DNA from: Flavobacteriaceae bacterium UBA2765
GTDB lineage: Bacteria; Bacteroidota; Bacteroidia; Flavobacteriales; Flavobacteriaceae
Assembly: GCA_002352665.1 (NCBI GenBank)
Contig: DEIV01000068.1
Coordinates: forward strand, 1-5,905
Reading direction: 5' to 3'
DNA: 5,905 nt
Shown here: piece by piece, positions 1 to 5,180 of the stretch
Layout: each line of letters begins with the position of its first letter
How positions within the stretch are numbered: position 1 is the stretch's first letter
The notes under the pieces: model-generated
Told to the model about the DNA's origin: nothing
Seen by the model: only the letters and a program-made list of their open reading frames with translations
Databases searched by the model: none
Position numbers and translations under genes: made by a program

Positions 1-417
1 ACCTGCACCTAAATAAGGTCTAAATCCTTCACTAGCAAAATGATATTGTGCTAATAATGTTGGAGGCAGTACCCAAACACTACCAAGATCAACATCAACG
101 CTGGAAGGTAATAAAACTCCTGTTAAATCTGAACCCACTGTATTTACATCATGTTTTGAGGTTGCTAAAATTAATTCTGCCGCCCAATTTTCAGTAAAGA
201 AATAGGTAAAATCTAATTCTGGAACAATAGCTGTAGAAATTTCAACATCGCCGCCAATAACTTCAATTTTAGCACTTTCATTTGGTATAACAGCTATACC
301 TCGAAGTCGTATTTGCCATCTACTAAAATCTTTTGAATCATCAGTATCATTTTGCTGCGAATAAACAGAGAATGAGAAGGTTAATAAAACCACTAAACTT
401 AATACTATTTTTTTCAT
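1..417 (-). CDS. ompW: OmpW-family outer-membrane beta-barrel protein (partial, 3' end outside window)
   Basis: Reading the minus strand from the ATG at 417-415 gives 139 codons without a stop, running off the left edge. Residues 1 to about 20 form a signal peptide (MKKIVLSLVVLLTFSFSVYS, then QQ), so the product is exported. The mature part reads like OmpW: an RLRGIAVIPNES first strand, PELDFTYFFTENWAAELI (the family's 'tyfltdnwaaEl' block), SKHDV, then LPPTLLAQYHF and FRPYLGAG, which match the 'LPPTL..QYhF....rPYvGaG' signature. OmpW proteins are small 8-stranded barrels in the outer membrane that pass small hydrophobic compounds. About 139 of the roughly 210-230 residues usual for the family are present. 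The gene is divergent from hsp20 across a 395-bp gap. A TAGTTTTG -7-like element lies 31 bases upstream of the start codon on its own strand. The family call is firm; the substrate is unknown. Confidence 0.88.
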   Translation of the reverse strand, partial: MKKIVLSLVVLLTFSFSVYSQQNDTDDSKDFSRWQIRLRGIAVIPNESAKIEVIGGDVEISTAIVPELDFTYFFTENWAAELILATSKHDVNTVGSDLTGVLLPSSVDVDLGSVWVLPPTLLAQYHFASEGFRPYLGAG

Positions 418-447
418 AATTTTAATTTTTAATTAAGTAACTTTCGT

Positions 448-455
448 CAAAACTA
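448..455 (-). promoter_or_regulatory. Candidate -7 promoter element of the ompW-like gene
   Basis: On the minus strand the bases read TAGTTTTG, a full match to the Bacteroidota -7 consensus TAnnTTTG. The element sits 31-38 bases upstream of the ATG at 417, leaving a short A/T-rich leader. I see no good -33 TTG at the usual spacing, only TGTTCTT around 472-478, so the call rests on the -7 box and its position. Confidence 0.35.
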
Positions 456-482
456 TGCTGTTAAAACACTTAAGAACATGAC

Positions 483-503
483 AATTATCATAAAATGATA
501 ATT
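483..503. repeat. Perfect inverted repeat, 9-bp arms, 3-nt spacer (possible operator of ompW)
   Basis: AATTATCAT (483-491) and ATGATAATT (495-503) are exact reverse complements around AAA. There is no T-run or GC stem, so it does not look like a terminator. It lies just upstream of the candidate ompW promoter, centred about 50 bases before the presumed transcription start, a position typical of an activator site. A closely related palindrome lies at 583-604. The symmetry is directly visible; binding by a regulator is inference. Confidence 0.5.
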
Positions 504-582
504 ATCTTTTTCTAAAACAAGTATCTTAAAAAATTGTCATCCAATTCACTAAATCATAATAGCACTAAAAATATATCCGCTT

Positions 583-604
583 AACTATCATTTTCTTGAT
601 AATT
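583..604. repeat. Imperfect inverted repeat related to the 483-503 palindrome
   Basis: AACTATCA (583-590) and TGATAATT (597-604) pair with one mismatch around a 6-nt spacer. The half-sites are the same as those at 483-490 and 496-503 (AATTATCA and TGATAATT) apart from one base, and the copies start exactly 100 bp apart. This suggests a second copy of one regulatory element inside the ompW/hsp20 gap. Palindromes arise easily in AT-rich DNA, so confidence is modest. Confidence 0.35.
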
Positions 605-685
605 CTAAAGGTTTTCGTTATATATAATAATGTATCTATCATCTAATATTATCAACTTCTATTTTCAATTTAATAATTAAACTAC

Positions 686-740
686 TGACAATCAGTAGAC
701 AAAATGTCATTTTTCAATCAAATATGCTGACAAAATAACA
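686..740. promoter_or_regulatory. Cluster of TGACA-type motifs upstream of hsp20 (candidate regulator-binding region)
   Basis: Three related elements precede the hsp20 promoter. First, TGACA at 686-690 lies within a perfect palindrome, CTACTGA (682-688) and TCAGTAG (692-698) around CAA. Second, AGACAAAATGTCA (697-709) contains GACA-AAA-TGTC. Third, TGACAAAATAACA (728-740) resembles the second with a weaker right half. Elements two and three are one and two mismatches from the symmetric 13-mer TGACAAAATGTCA. Their starts are 11, 31 and 42 bases apart, close to whole helical turns. The last ends about 11 bases before the candidate -33 element. This would suit a stress-responsive activator, but no regulator is identified. 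Confidence 0.35.
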
Positions 741-751
741 AAAAATAAGCC

Positions 752-779
752 TTGGTATTTTATTTGCCCTATACTTTAA
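752..779 (+). promoter_or_regulatory. Candidate promoter of hsp20
   Basis: TTG at 752-754 could serve as the -33 element and TACTTTAA at 772-779 as a degraded TAnnTTTG -7 box, with 17 bases between them. The predicted start would be near 785, leaving an A/T-rich leader of under 30 bases before the ATG at 813 with no Shine-Dalgarno, as is normal for Bacteroidota. The -7 match is partial. Confidence 0.3.
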
Positions 780-812
780 AATAAAAATAAGTTTAATTAA
801 AATACAAATATT

Positions 813-1256
813 ATGTTAGTAAAAAGCAAAAGTAATCCGGTATTGCCGTCAATATTAGACGACATTCTTAATCCTGATAGCCATCATAGATGGAGAACTA
901 CTAATTTTTCAGATACAAATACTACGCTTCCGGCAGTAAATATTAAAGAAAATGAGAATGAATTTAAGGTTGAATTAGCGGTACCTGGGATGCATAAAAA
1001 AGATTTTCAAATTGATTTAGAAAATGACGTTTTAACCATTTTTTCAGAGAAAAAAGAAGAAAATGAAGCCACTAAGGACAATTACACCCGTAAAGAATAT
1101 AGCTATCAATCTTTTAAAAGAAGTTTTAATTTACCAAAAAATGTTGTAAACAGCGATAAAATAAAAGCGAGTTATATTAATGGCGAGTTAATTATTACTA
1201 TTCCAAAACGTGAAGAGGCAAAACCAAAACCAGCTAGATTAATTGAAGTTAAATAG
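813..1256 (+). CDS. hsp20: Small heat-shock protein, Hsp20/alpha-crystallin family
   Basis: This 147-residue cytoplasmic holdase binds unfolding proteins without ATP and holds them for refolding by DnaK/ClpB-type machines. The alpha-crystallin domain spans about residues 40-131. It opens with PAVNI, then VELAVPG (53-59), SFKRSFNLP (100-108) and NGELIITIP (123-131), all standard landmarks of bacterial class A sHSPs. The short N-terminal arm (1-39) contains LPSILDDIL, a hydrophobic segment of the sort that binds substrate. The C-terminal tail ends RLIEVK; I144-E145-V146 is the I-x-I/V motif that docks into the neighbouring domain during oligomer assembly. Length is normal for the family and the start is the first ATG after an A/T-rich leader. 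The gene is monocistronic: a candidate promoter lies upstream and a strong terminator 10 bases after the stop. The TGACA-rich region upstream may mediate stress control. Confidence 0.95.
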   Translation: MLVKSKSNPVLPSILDDILNPDSHHRWRTTNFSDTNTTLPAVNIKENENEFKVELAVPGMHKKDFQIDLENDVLTIFSEKKEENEATKDNYTRKEYSYQSFKRSFNLPKNVVNSDKIKASYINGELIITIPKREEAKPKPARLIEVK

Positions 1257-1265
1257 TTAAATACG

Positions 1266-1297
1266 GAGCGTTATGAATGCATAACGCTCTTTTTTTT
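1266..1297 (+). terminator. Intrinsic terminator after hsp20
   Basis: GAGCGTTATG (1266-1275) and CATAACGCTC (1280-1289) form a perfect 10-bp stem with a 4-nt loop, followed by a run of eight T (1290-1297). It begins 10 bases after the hsp20 stop codon and separates hsp20 from the smpB operon. Confidence 0.93.
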
Positions 1298-1308
1298 ATC
1301 GTTTTTTA

Positions 1309-1341
1309 TAAGTTAGAAAACTATATATAAAATCTAACTTA
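1309..1341. repeat. Inverted repeat in the smpB leader, 9-bp arms, 15-nt spacer
   Basis: TAAGTTAGA (1309-1317) and TCTAACTTA (1333-1341) are exact reverse complements separated by an A/T-only stretch apart from one C. The element lies between the hsp20 terminator and the smpB start (1373), where the smpB operon promoter must lie. The spacer resembles a -10/-7 region (TATATATAA). The arms could be a regulator site flanking the promoter, or an RNA hairpin in the leader. No T-run follows, so it is not a terminator. Confidence 0.4.
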
Positions 1342-1372
1342 GTATTTCCTTTTATTATAAAAGAGATTTAAA

Positions 1373-1849
1373 ATGGCTAGCTTTGCACCAATGCAACCAA
1401 AAATAAATATTAAGAATAAAAAAGCTCGTTTTGAATACGAAATTTTAGATACCTACGTGGCTGGTATTCAATTAACCGGTACCGAAATAAAGTCTATTAG
1501 AGCCAGTAAGGCACGTATTACTGAAAGTTTTTGTGAGTTTAATGATAAAGGCGAACTTTTTGCCATTAATATGTATATAGAAGAATATATCAATGGTAAT
1601 ATATACAATCATCAACCCAAAAGTGAACGCCGACTCCTACTTAATAAAAGAGAATTAAAAAAACTTCAAAAAGAGGTTCAGAATGTAGGACTCACTATTA
1701 TTCCGCTAAAATTATTCTTGACGGATAAAGGATGGGCAAAACTTGAAATTGCCTTATGTAAGGGTAAAAAATTATATGATAAAAGAGAAACCTTAAAGGA
1801 CAGAGACAACAAACGTAATTTAGATCGTATTAAAAAAGATTTTAAATGA
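1373..1849 (+). CDS. smpB: SsrA-binding protein SmpB
   Basis: SmpB binds the tRNA-like domain of tmRNA and delivers it with EF-Tu to ribosomes stalled on broken mRNAs (trans-translation). The 158-residue product shows the whole family pattern: INIKNKKARFEYEIL (11-25), the TGTEIKS loop (35-41) that contacts tmRNA, NMYIEEY (66-72), NHQPKSERRLLL (79-90) and GLTIIPLKLF (106-115). GKKLYDKRE (131-139) leads into a basic C-terminal tail (RDNKRNLDRIKK, 144-155), which in the family folds into the empty mRNA channel. Length is typical. The ATG at 1373 is preferred; a second Met at residue 7 would also keep the whole core. The stop overlaps the start of the next gene by 4 bases (ATGA), so SmpB heads a three-gene operon. 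The tmRNA gene itself is not in this window. Confidence 0.97.
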   Translation: MASFAPMQPKINIKNKKARFEYEILDTYVAGIQLTGTEIKSIRASKARITESFCEFNDKGELFAINMYIEEYINGNIYNHQPKSERRLLLNKRELKKLQKEVQNVGLTIIPLKLFLTDKGWAKLEIALCKGKKLYDKRETLKDRDNKRNLDRIKKDFK

Positions 1850-2778
1850 AGCTAAGTTCTTTTTTACAACTTGTTAGATGGAAGAATTTGGTAATGATTG
1901 CTTTGATACAAATACTGTTTAAATTTATATACTTTCCTATATTCTCAGTAGACACTGCACTTTCTATCTTTAACTTTTCAGTATTGGTATTTACGACACT
2001 AATAATAGCCGCCGCCGGATACATTATTAATGATATCTATGATATTCAGGCCGACATCATTAACAAACCCACAAAAGTGTTGGTAAGCCGAGAAATAACA
2101 AAAAAACAGGCACATTTTTTATATAATATATTTAATGCTATAGGCCTGTTAAGTGGACTTTATGTTGCATATACTATTGATAAATTATCGTTTGTGGCCA
2201 TTTTTGTCATCACCATTCTACTCTTAAAGGTGTATAATTCTGATTTTAAAAAAAGACCATTTATTGGTAATATTGTAGTTTCATTATTAGTCTCATTAAG
2301 CATTTTAATTGTAGGTGTTTTTGATATTATACCTATGGTTACTGAAACCAACGCTGTTAATCAGTATTATGCATTTAGAGTATTAATAGATTATGCTGCA
2401 TTTGCATTTATGTTAATGCTATTACGCGAAATGGTTAAAGATGCAGAAGATGTAAATGGCGATAAACATATGAAAATGAAAACAATACCAATTATTCTTG
2501 GTAGAAAAAGAGCCAATCATATTATATTTATAGTAAGCTTTATACCACTTGTATTAATTACTTTTTATAGTTTTAATAGTTTTTCTAATGTCCCTTTTGT
2601 TTTGGCCTATATGCTTATCGTGGTCTTAATACCACTACTCTATTTTATGACTAAGATTTTATATGCAAAGACAAAAAGAGATTATATCAAAGCCAGTAAA
2701 TTATTAAAAATTATCATGCTACTAGGTATGCTTTCTATAGTTTTTATTTCACTAACAATTTATTATGCTGACAGATAA
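1846..2778 (+). CDS. UbiA-superfamily prenyltransferase, geranylgeranylglycerol-phosphate geranylgeranyltransferase-like
   Basis: This is a 310-residue polytopic inner-membrane protein with about eight or nine hydrophobic helices. Both Asp-rich Mg-prenyl-diphosphate motifs of the UbiA fold are intact: N62-D63-x-x-D66-x-x-x-D70 (NDIYDIQADIINKP) and K198-DAEDVNGD-206, each followed by the usual cytosolic loop. KVYNSDFKKRPFIGN (128-142) and MKTIPIILGR (211-220) are further family landmarks. UbiA enzymes attach a polyprenyl chain to an acceptor such as 4-hydroxybenzoate, naphthoate or haem. Flavobacterial proteins of this type are usually annotated as the enzyme that adds a second geranylgeranyl chain to geranylgeranylglyceryl phosphate, an archaeal ether-lipid step. 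The acceptor cannot be read from the sequence, so the substrate is inference. The start overlaps the smpB stop by 4 bases and the end overlaps maf by 14, indicating translational coupling. Confidence 0.85.
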   Translation: MKLSSFLQLVRWKNLVMIALIQILFKFIYFPIFSVDTALSIFNFSVLVFTTLIIAAAGYIINDIYDIQADIINKPTKVLVSREITKKQAHFLYNIFNAIGLLSGLYVAYTIDKLSFVAIFVITILLLKVYNSDFKKRPFIGNIVVSLLVSLSILIVGVFDIIPMVTETNAVNQYYAFRVLIDYAAFAFMLMLLREMVKDAEDVNGDKHMKMKTIPIILGRKRANHIIFIVSFIPLVLITFYSFNSFSNVPFVLAYMLIVVLIPLLYFMTKILYAKTKRDYIKASKLLKIIMLLGMLSIVFISLTIYYADR

Positions 2779-3346
2779 GTTAAAAAATTACAAGATATTA
2801 TTAGCCTCTAAATCTCCTAGAAGACAACAGTTCTTAAAAGATCTAGGTTTACCATTTACAACGGTATCTATAGATGTAGAAGAAGTTTATCCTAAATATT
2901 TACATGGTAACGAAATTACTTGTTTCTTGGCAGAGCTTAAAGCGGATGCTTATGAAAATGAGTTAAAAGACGATGAAATTTTAATAACAGCAGATACCAT
3001 AGTACGGGTCTCAGGCAAAATTTTAGGAAAACCTAATGATGCAGAAGATGCTAAAAAAATGCTAAGATTATTATCTGATACGCGGCATGAAGTAATTACA
3101 TCTGTGTGCATTAGAACACATAATGCTACAAAAACCATTAGTGATACTACTACTGTTCATTTTAAAAAGTTGACAGCTGAAGAAATCAATTTTTATATTG
3201 AGAATTTCAAACCATTTGATAAAGCCGGAGCCTATGGTGTTCAAGAGTGGTTGGGTTATATAGCCGTTAAAAAAATTGAAGGTAGTTTTTATACAGTTAT
3301 GGGTTTTCCTGTTCATAAGTTCTATAAAGAAATGATGAAATTTTAA
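2765..3346 (+). CDS. maf: Maf-family nucleoside triphosphate pyrophosphatase (dTTP/UTPase type)
   Basis: Maf proteins cleave non-canonical or excess nucleoside triphosphates to monophosphate and pyrophosphate in the cytoplasm; they were first named for an effect on septum formation. The 193-residue product has the N-terminal phosphate-binding motif ILLASKSPRRQQFL (11-24, with S15, R19 and R20). It also has the catalytic ITADTIV block with D77, the GKP lysine K89, and the C-terminal FDKAGAYGVQEWLGYIAVKKIEGSFYTVMGFP segment (151-182). Q160 in GAYGVQ is the form seen in YhdE-like dTTP/UTP pyrophosphatases rather than the m7GTP-specific YceF group, which makes that specificity the more likely. 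Length is normal. The first 14 bases overlap the prenyltransferase gene in another frame, so it is the third gene of the smpB operon. No terminator is visible after the stop. Confidence 0.95.
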   Translation: MLTDKLKNYKILLASKSPRRQQFLKDLGLPFTTVSIDVEEVYPKYLHGNEITCFLAELKADAYENELKDDEILITADTIVRVSGKILGKPNDAEDAKKMLRLLSDTRHEVITSVCIRTHNATKTISDTTTVHFKKLTAEEINFYIENFKPFDKAGAYGVQEWLGYIAVKKIEGSFYTVMGFPVHKFYKEMMKF

Positions 3347-3367
3347 TGGTAAAAACTTTGCAATTGA

Positions 3368-3375
3368 TATTTTTG
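3368..3375 (+). promoter_or_regulatory. Candidate -7 promoter element of the transketolase gene
   Basis: TATTTTTG matches the Bacteroidota TAnnTTTG -7 consensus in full and lies 30-37 bases before the ATG at 3406. It is in the short maf-transketolase gap, so the transketolase gene can probably be transcribed on its own. No convincing -33 TTG is seen at the usual spacing, and read-through from the smpB-maf operon remains possible. Confidence 0.35.
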
Positions 3376-3405
3376 TTTTAAATTATTTTTAATAGATTAA
3401 AACAC

Positions 3406-4359
3406 ATGAAAAAATATACATATACTGAAAAAAAGGATACCCGCTCAGGGTTTGGAGCCGGATTGGCAGAATTGGGTAAAACAAATCCGAATGTTGTTGC
3501 TTTATGTGCTGATTTAATAGGTTCATTAAAAATGGATGAATTCATAAAAAATAATCCAGAACGATTTTTTCAAGTAGGTATTGCTGAAGCCAATATGATG
3601 GGCATAGCAGCAGGATTGACCATTGGAGGTAAAATACCTTTTACTGGAACTTTTGCAAATTTTTCTACAGGTAGAGTATATGACCAGATAAGACAATCTA
3701 TTGCCTATTCTCATAAAAATGTAAAAATATGTGCTTCTCATGCAGGATTAACTTTAGGTGAAGATGGTGCTACGCATCAAATTTTAGAAGATATAGGGCT
3801 CATGAAAATGTTACCTGGAATGACGGTAATTAATACTTGCGATTATAATCAAACTAAAGCAGCAACCATTGCTATTGCAGATCATCAAGGACCTGTTTAT
3901 CTACGTTTTGGGAGACCTGCTGTACCCATATTTACAGATCCCAATCAAAAATTTGAAATTGGTAAAGCAGTACAACTTACCGAAGGAAAGGATGTTACTA
4001 TAGTAGCAACTGGTCATCTGGTTTGGGAGGCTTTACAAGCTTCAGAGGTATTAGAAACCATGGGCATTGCTTCGGAAGTAATTAATATTCATACTATTAA
4101 GCCTTTAGATGAAGTAGCCATTTTAAATTCTGTTAAAAAAACTGGTTGTATAGTTACAGCAGAAGAACATAATTATTATGGTGGATTGGGTGAAAGTGTA
4201 GCCAGAACATTAGCACAACAGCATCCTACACCACAGGAATTTATTGCTACTCAAGATACTTTCGGAGAATCAGGTACTCCGGCACAATTGATGGAAAAAT
4301 ATGGTTTAAACAGCGATGCTATTGTAGCAGCGGTTAAAAAAGTAATCACAAGAAAATAG
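3406..4359 (+). CDS. Transketolase, C-terminal subunit (split transketolase)
   Basis: The product has 317 residues, about half the length of a one-chain transketolase (around 650), and holds only the pyrimidine-binding domain (about 1-175) and the C-terminal domain (about 190-317). Landmarks are VALCADLIGS (31-40), GIAEANMMGIAAGL (58-71) with E61 as the glutamate that activates the thiamine diphosphate pyrimidine, GEDGATHQILEDI (118-130), GPVYLRFGRPAVP (162-174) and HTIKPLD (229-235). The N-terminal domain that binds the diphosphate and Mg is absent, so it must pair with a separately encoded N-terminal subunit to form an active enzyme. Transketolase moves two-carbon units between sugar phosphates in the non-oxidative pentose phosphate pathway. 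Other split TPP enzymes (pyruvate dehydrogenase E1 beta, half-DXS) share the domain layout, but the sequence reads as transketolase. The partner is not next to it: maf lies upstream and barrel genes downstream. Confidence 0.9.
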   Translation: MKKYTYTEKKDTRSGFGAGLAELGKTNPNVVALCADLIGSLKMDEFIKNNPERFFQVGIAEANMMGIAAGLTIGGKIPFTGTFANFSTGRVYDQIRQSIAYSHKNVKICASHAGLTLGEDGATHQILEDIGLMKMLPGMTVINTCDYNQTKAATIAIADHQGPVYLRFGRPAVPIFTDPNQKFEIGKAVQLTEGKDVTIVATGHLVWEALQASEVLETMGIASEVINIHTIKPLDEVAILNSVKKTGCIVTAEEHNYYGGLGESVARTLAQQHPTPQEFIATQDTFGESGTPAQLMEKYGLNSDAIVAAVKKVITRK

Positions 4360-4414
4360 TTTCTTTTACGCAACGTCAATTGTATTTTTCATCTTACTAA
4401 TAAAACTGTTTGAT

Positions 4415-5035
4415 ATGAAAAAAATAATTTTTATTTTATTGTTGGTAGGATCTTCTCATCTAATGAATGCTCAAATTGATTTAGATTATGGTTTTAAAGG
4501 TGGCTTAAATTATAATGCCAATGGTGATTTAAATATAACCGGAGGTTTTGGAGGGTTTAATGAGGATGTTGACAGCAAAAGTGAAATTGGCTATCACTTG
4601 GGTATATTTACGCAATTGAATTTTGATAAATTTTACCTTAGACCTGAATTGGTGTATTCTAAAACCAAAAGCTCTTATGAGCATCAAACATTACAGGAGA
4701 CCGATTTTAAATTAATTACTTTAGATGTACCCATTTTATTGGGTTATAAATTGATAAAACCGGTAAGTATTTTTGCAGGCTCCTATTTTCAATATATTTT
4801 TTATACTGATTTTAGTGAGACATTTGATCTGGAATTGGAAAAGGACATGGCTATAGGATTAAGTTTTGGTGCGGCGGTTCAAATTGACAGATTAGGATTT
4901 GATATTAGATATAACACCGGATTATCAAAAAATTCTGCATCTTATACTGATGATTTACCTGTAGATGGTTTGGCATATGCAATAGATACAAAATCAAAAC
5001 AGTTGATATTAAGTGTGTTTTTTCAATTAAAATAA
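4415..5035 (+). CDS. Outer-membrane beta-barrel protein, PorT/porin-family type (first of two tandem paralogs)
   Basis: The product has 206 residues with a signal peptide (1-19, cleavage after MNA before Q20), so it is exported. The mature protein is made of alternating amphipathic strands with many Gly and aromatic residues, as in the small barrels of the 'outer membrane protein beta-barrel' family common in Bacteroidota. Readable blocks are GFKGGLNYNANGDL (26-39), GYHLGIF (59-65), FYLRPELVYS (73-82), LDVPILLGYKLIKPV (103-117), AGSYFQYIF (121-129) and DRLGFDIRYNTGLS (158-171). It ends LSVFFQLK, close to an aromatic C-terminus. The same blocks recur in the gene at 5181. No substrate can be assigned. 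The 55-bp gap upstream holds TATTTTTC (4383-4390), one base from a -7 consensus. There is no terminator before it or after it, so it may share transcripts with either neighbour. Confidence 0.85.
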   Translation: MKKIIFILLLVGSSHLMNAQIDLDYGFKGGLNYNANGDLNITGGFGGFNEDVDSKSEIGYHLGIFTQLNFDKFYLRPELVYSKTKSSYEHQTLQETDFKLITLDVPILLGYKLIKPVSIFAGSYFQYIFYTDFSETFDLELEKDMAIGLSFGAAVQIDRLGFDIRYNTGLSKNSASYTDDLPVDGLAYAIDTKSKQLILSVFFQLK

Positions 5036-5180
5036 AATAGTCAACCAAGCTCAATCTATCATTTTCAAAGGGGTTTTAAGTATTGCATACTAATTTTAAC
5101 GTTTTTGAGTTATCAACAATTTGCATATTGGCTCGACTTTTGCGTTTTATAATAAGAATTTTAACTAAAAATTAATTATT

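Noticed and set aside
583..604. FNR/CRP-like box upstream of ompW
   Set aside because: The half-sites are arranged ATCA...TGAT, the reverse of the TTGAT...ATCAA order of an FNR/CRP site, so that assignment does not hold.
418..812. Possible small gene or RNA gene in the 395-bp divergent gap
   Set aside because: The stretch is very AT-rich with frequent stops in all frames; I could fold no tRNA or GC-containing RNA stem. The symmetry seen is better explained as regulatory sites.
1842..2024. 60-codon minus-strand open frame over the start of the prenyltransferase gene
   Set aside because: It lies wholly opposite a well-supported coding region, has no recognisable domain or leader, and its composition is that of a reverse-complement shadow.
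2950..3316. Two overlapping minus-strand open frames across maf
   Set aside because: Both are antisense to conserved Maf motifs and overlap each other; neither product resembles a known protein.
3526..3741. 71-codon minus-strand open frame inside the transketolase gene
   Set aside because: It is antisense to the conserved TPP-binding region and is explained by codon bias of the real gene.
585..5066. Shared 11-mer CTATCATTTTC at 585-595 and 5056-5066
   Set aside because: A single short match in AT-rich intergenic DNA with no extended similarity around it; likely chance.
5079..5091. Small palindrome AGTAT-TGC-ATACT between the two barrel genes
   Set aside because: The 5-bp arms are too short to stand out in this base composition, and no T-run follows to make it a terminator.
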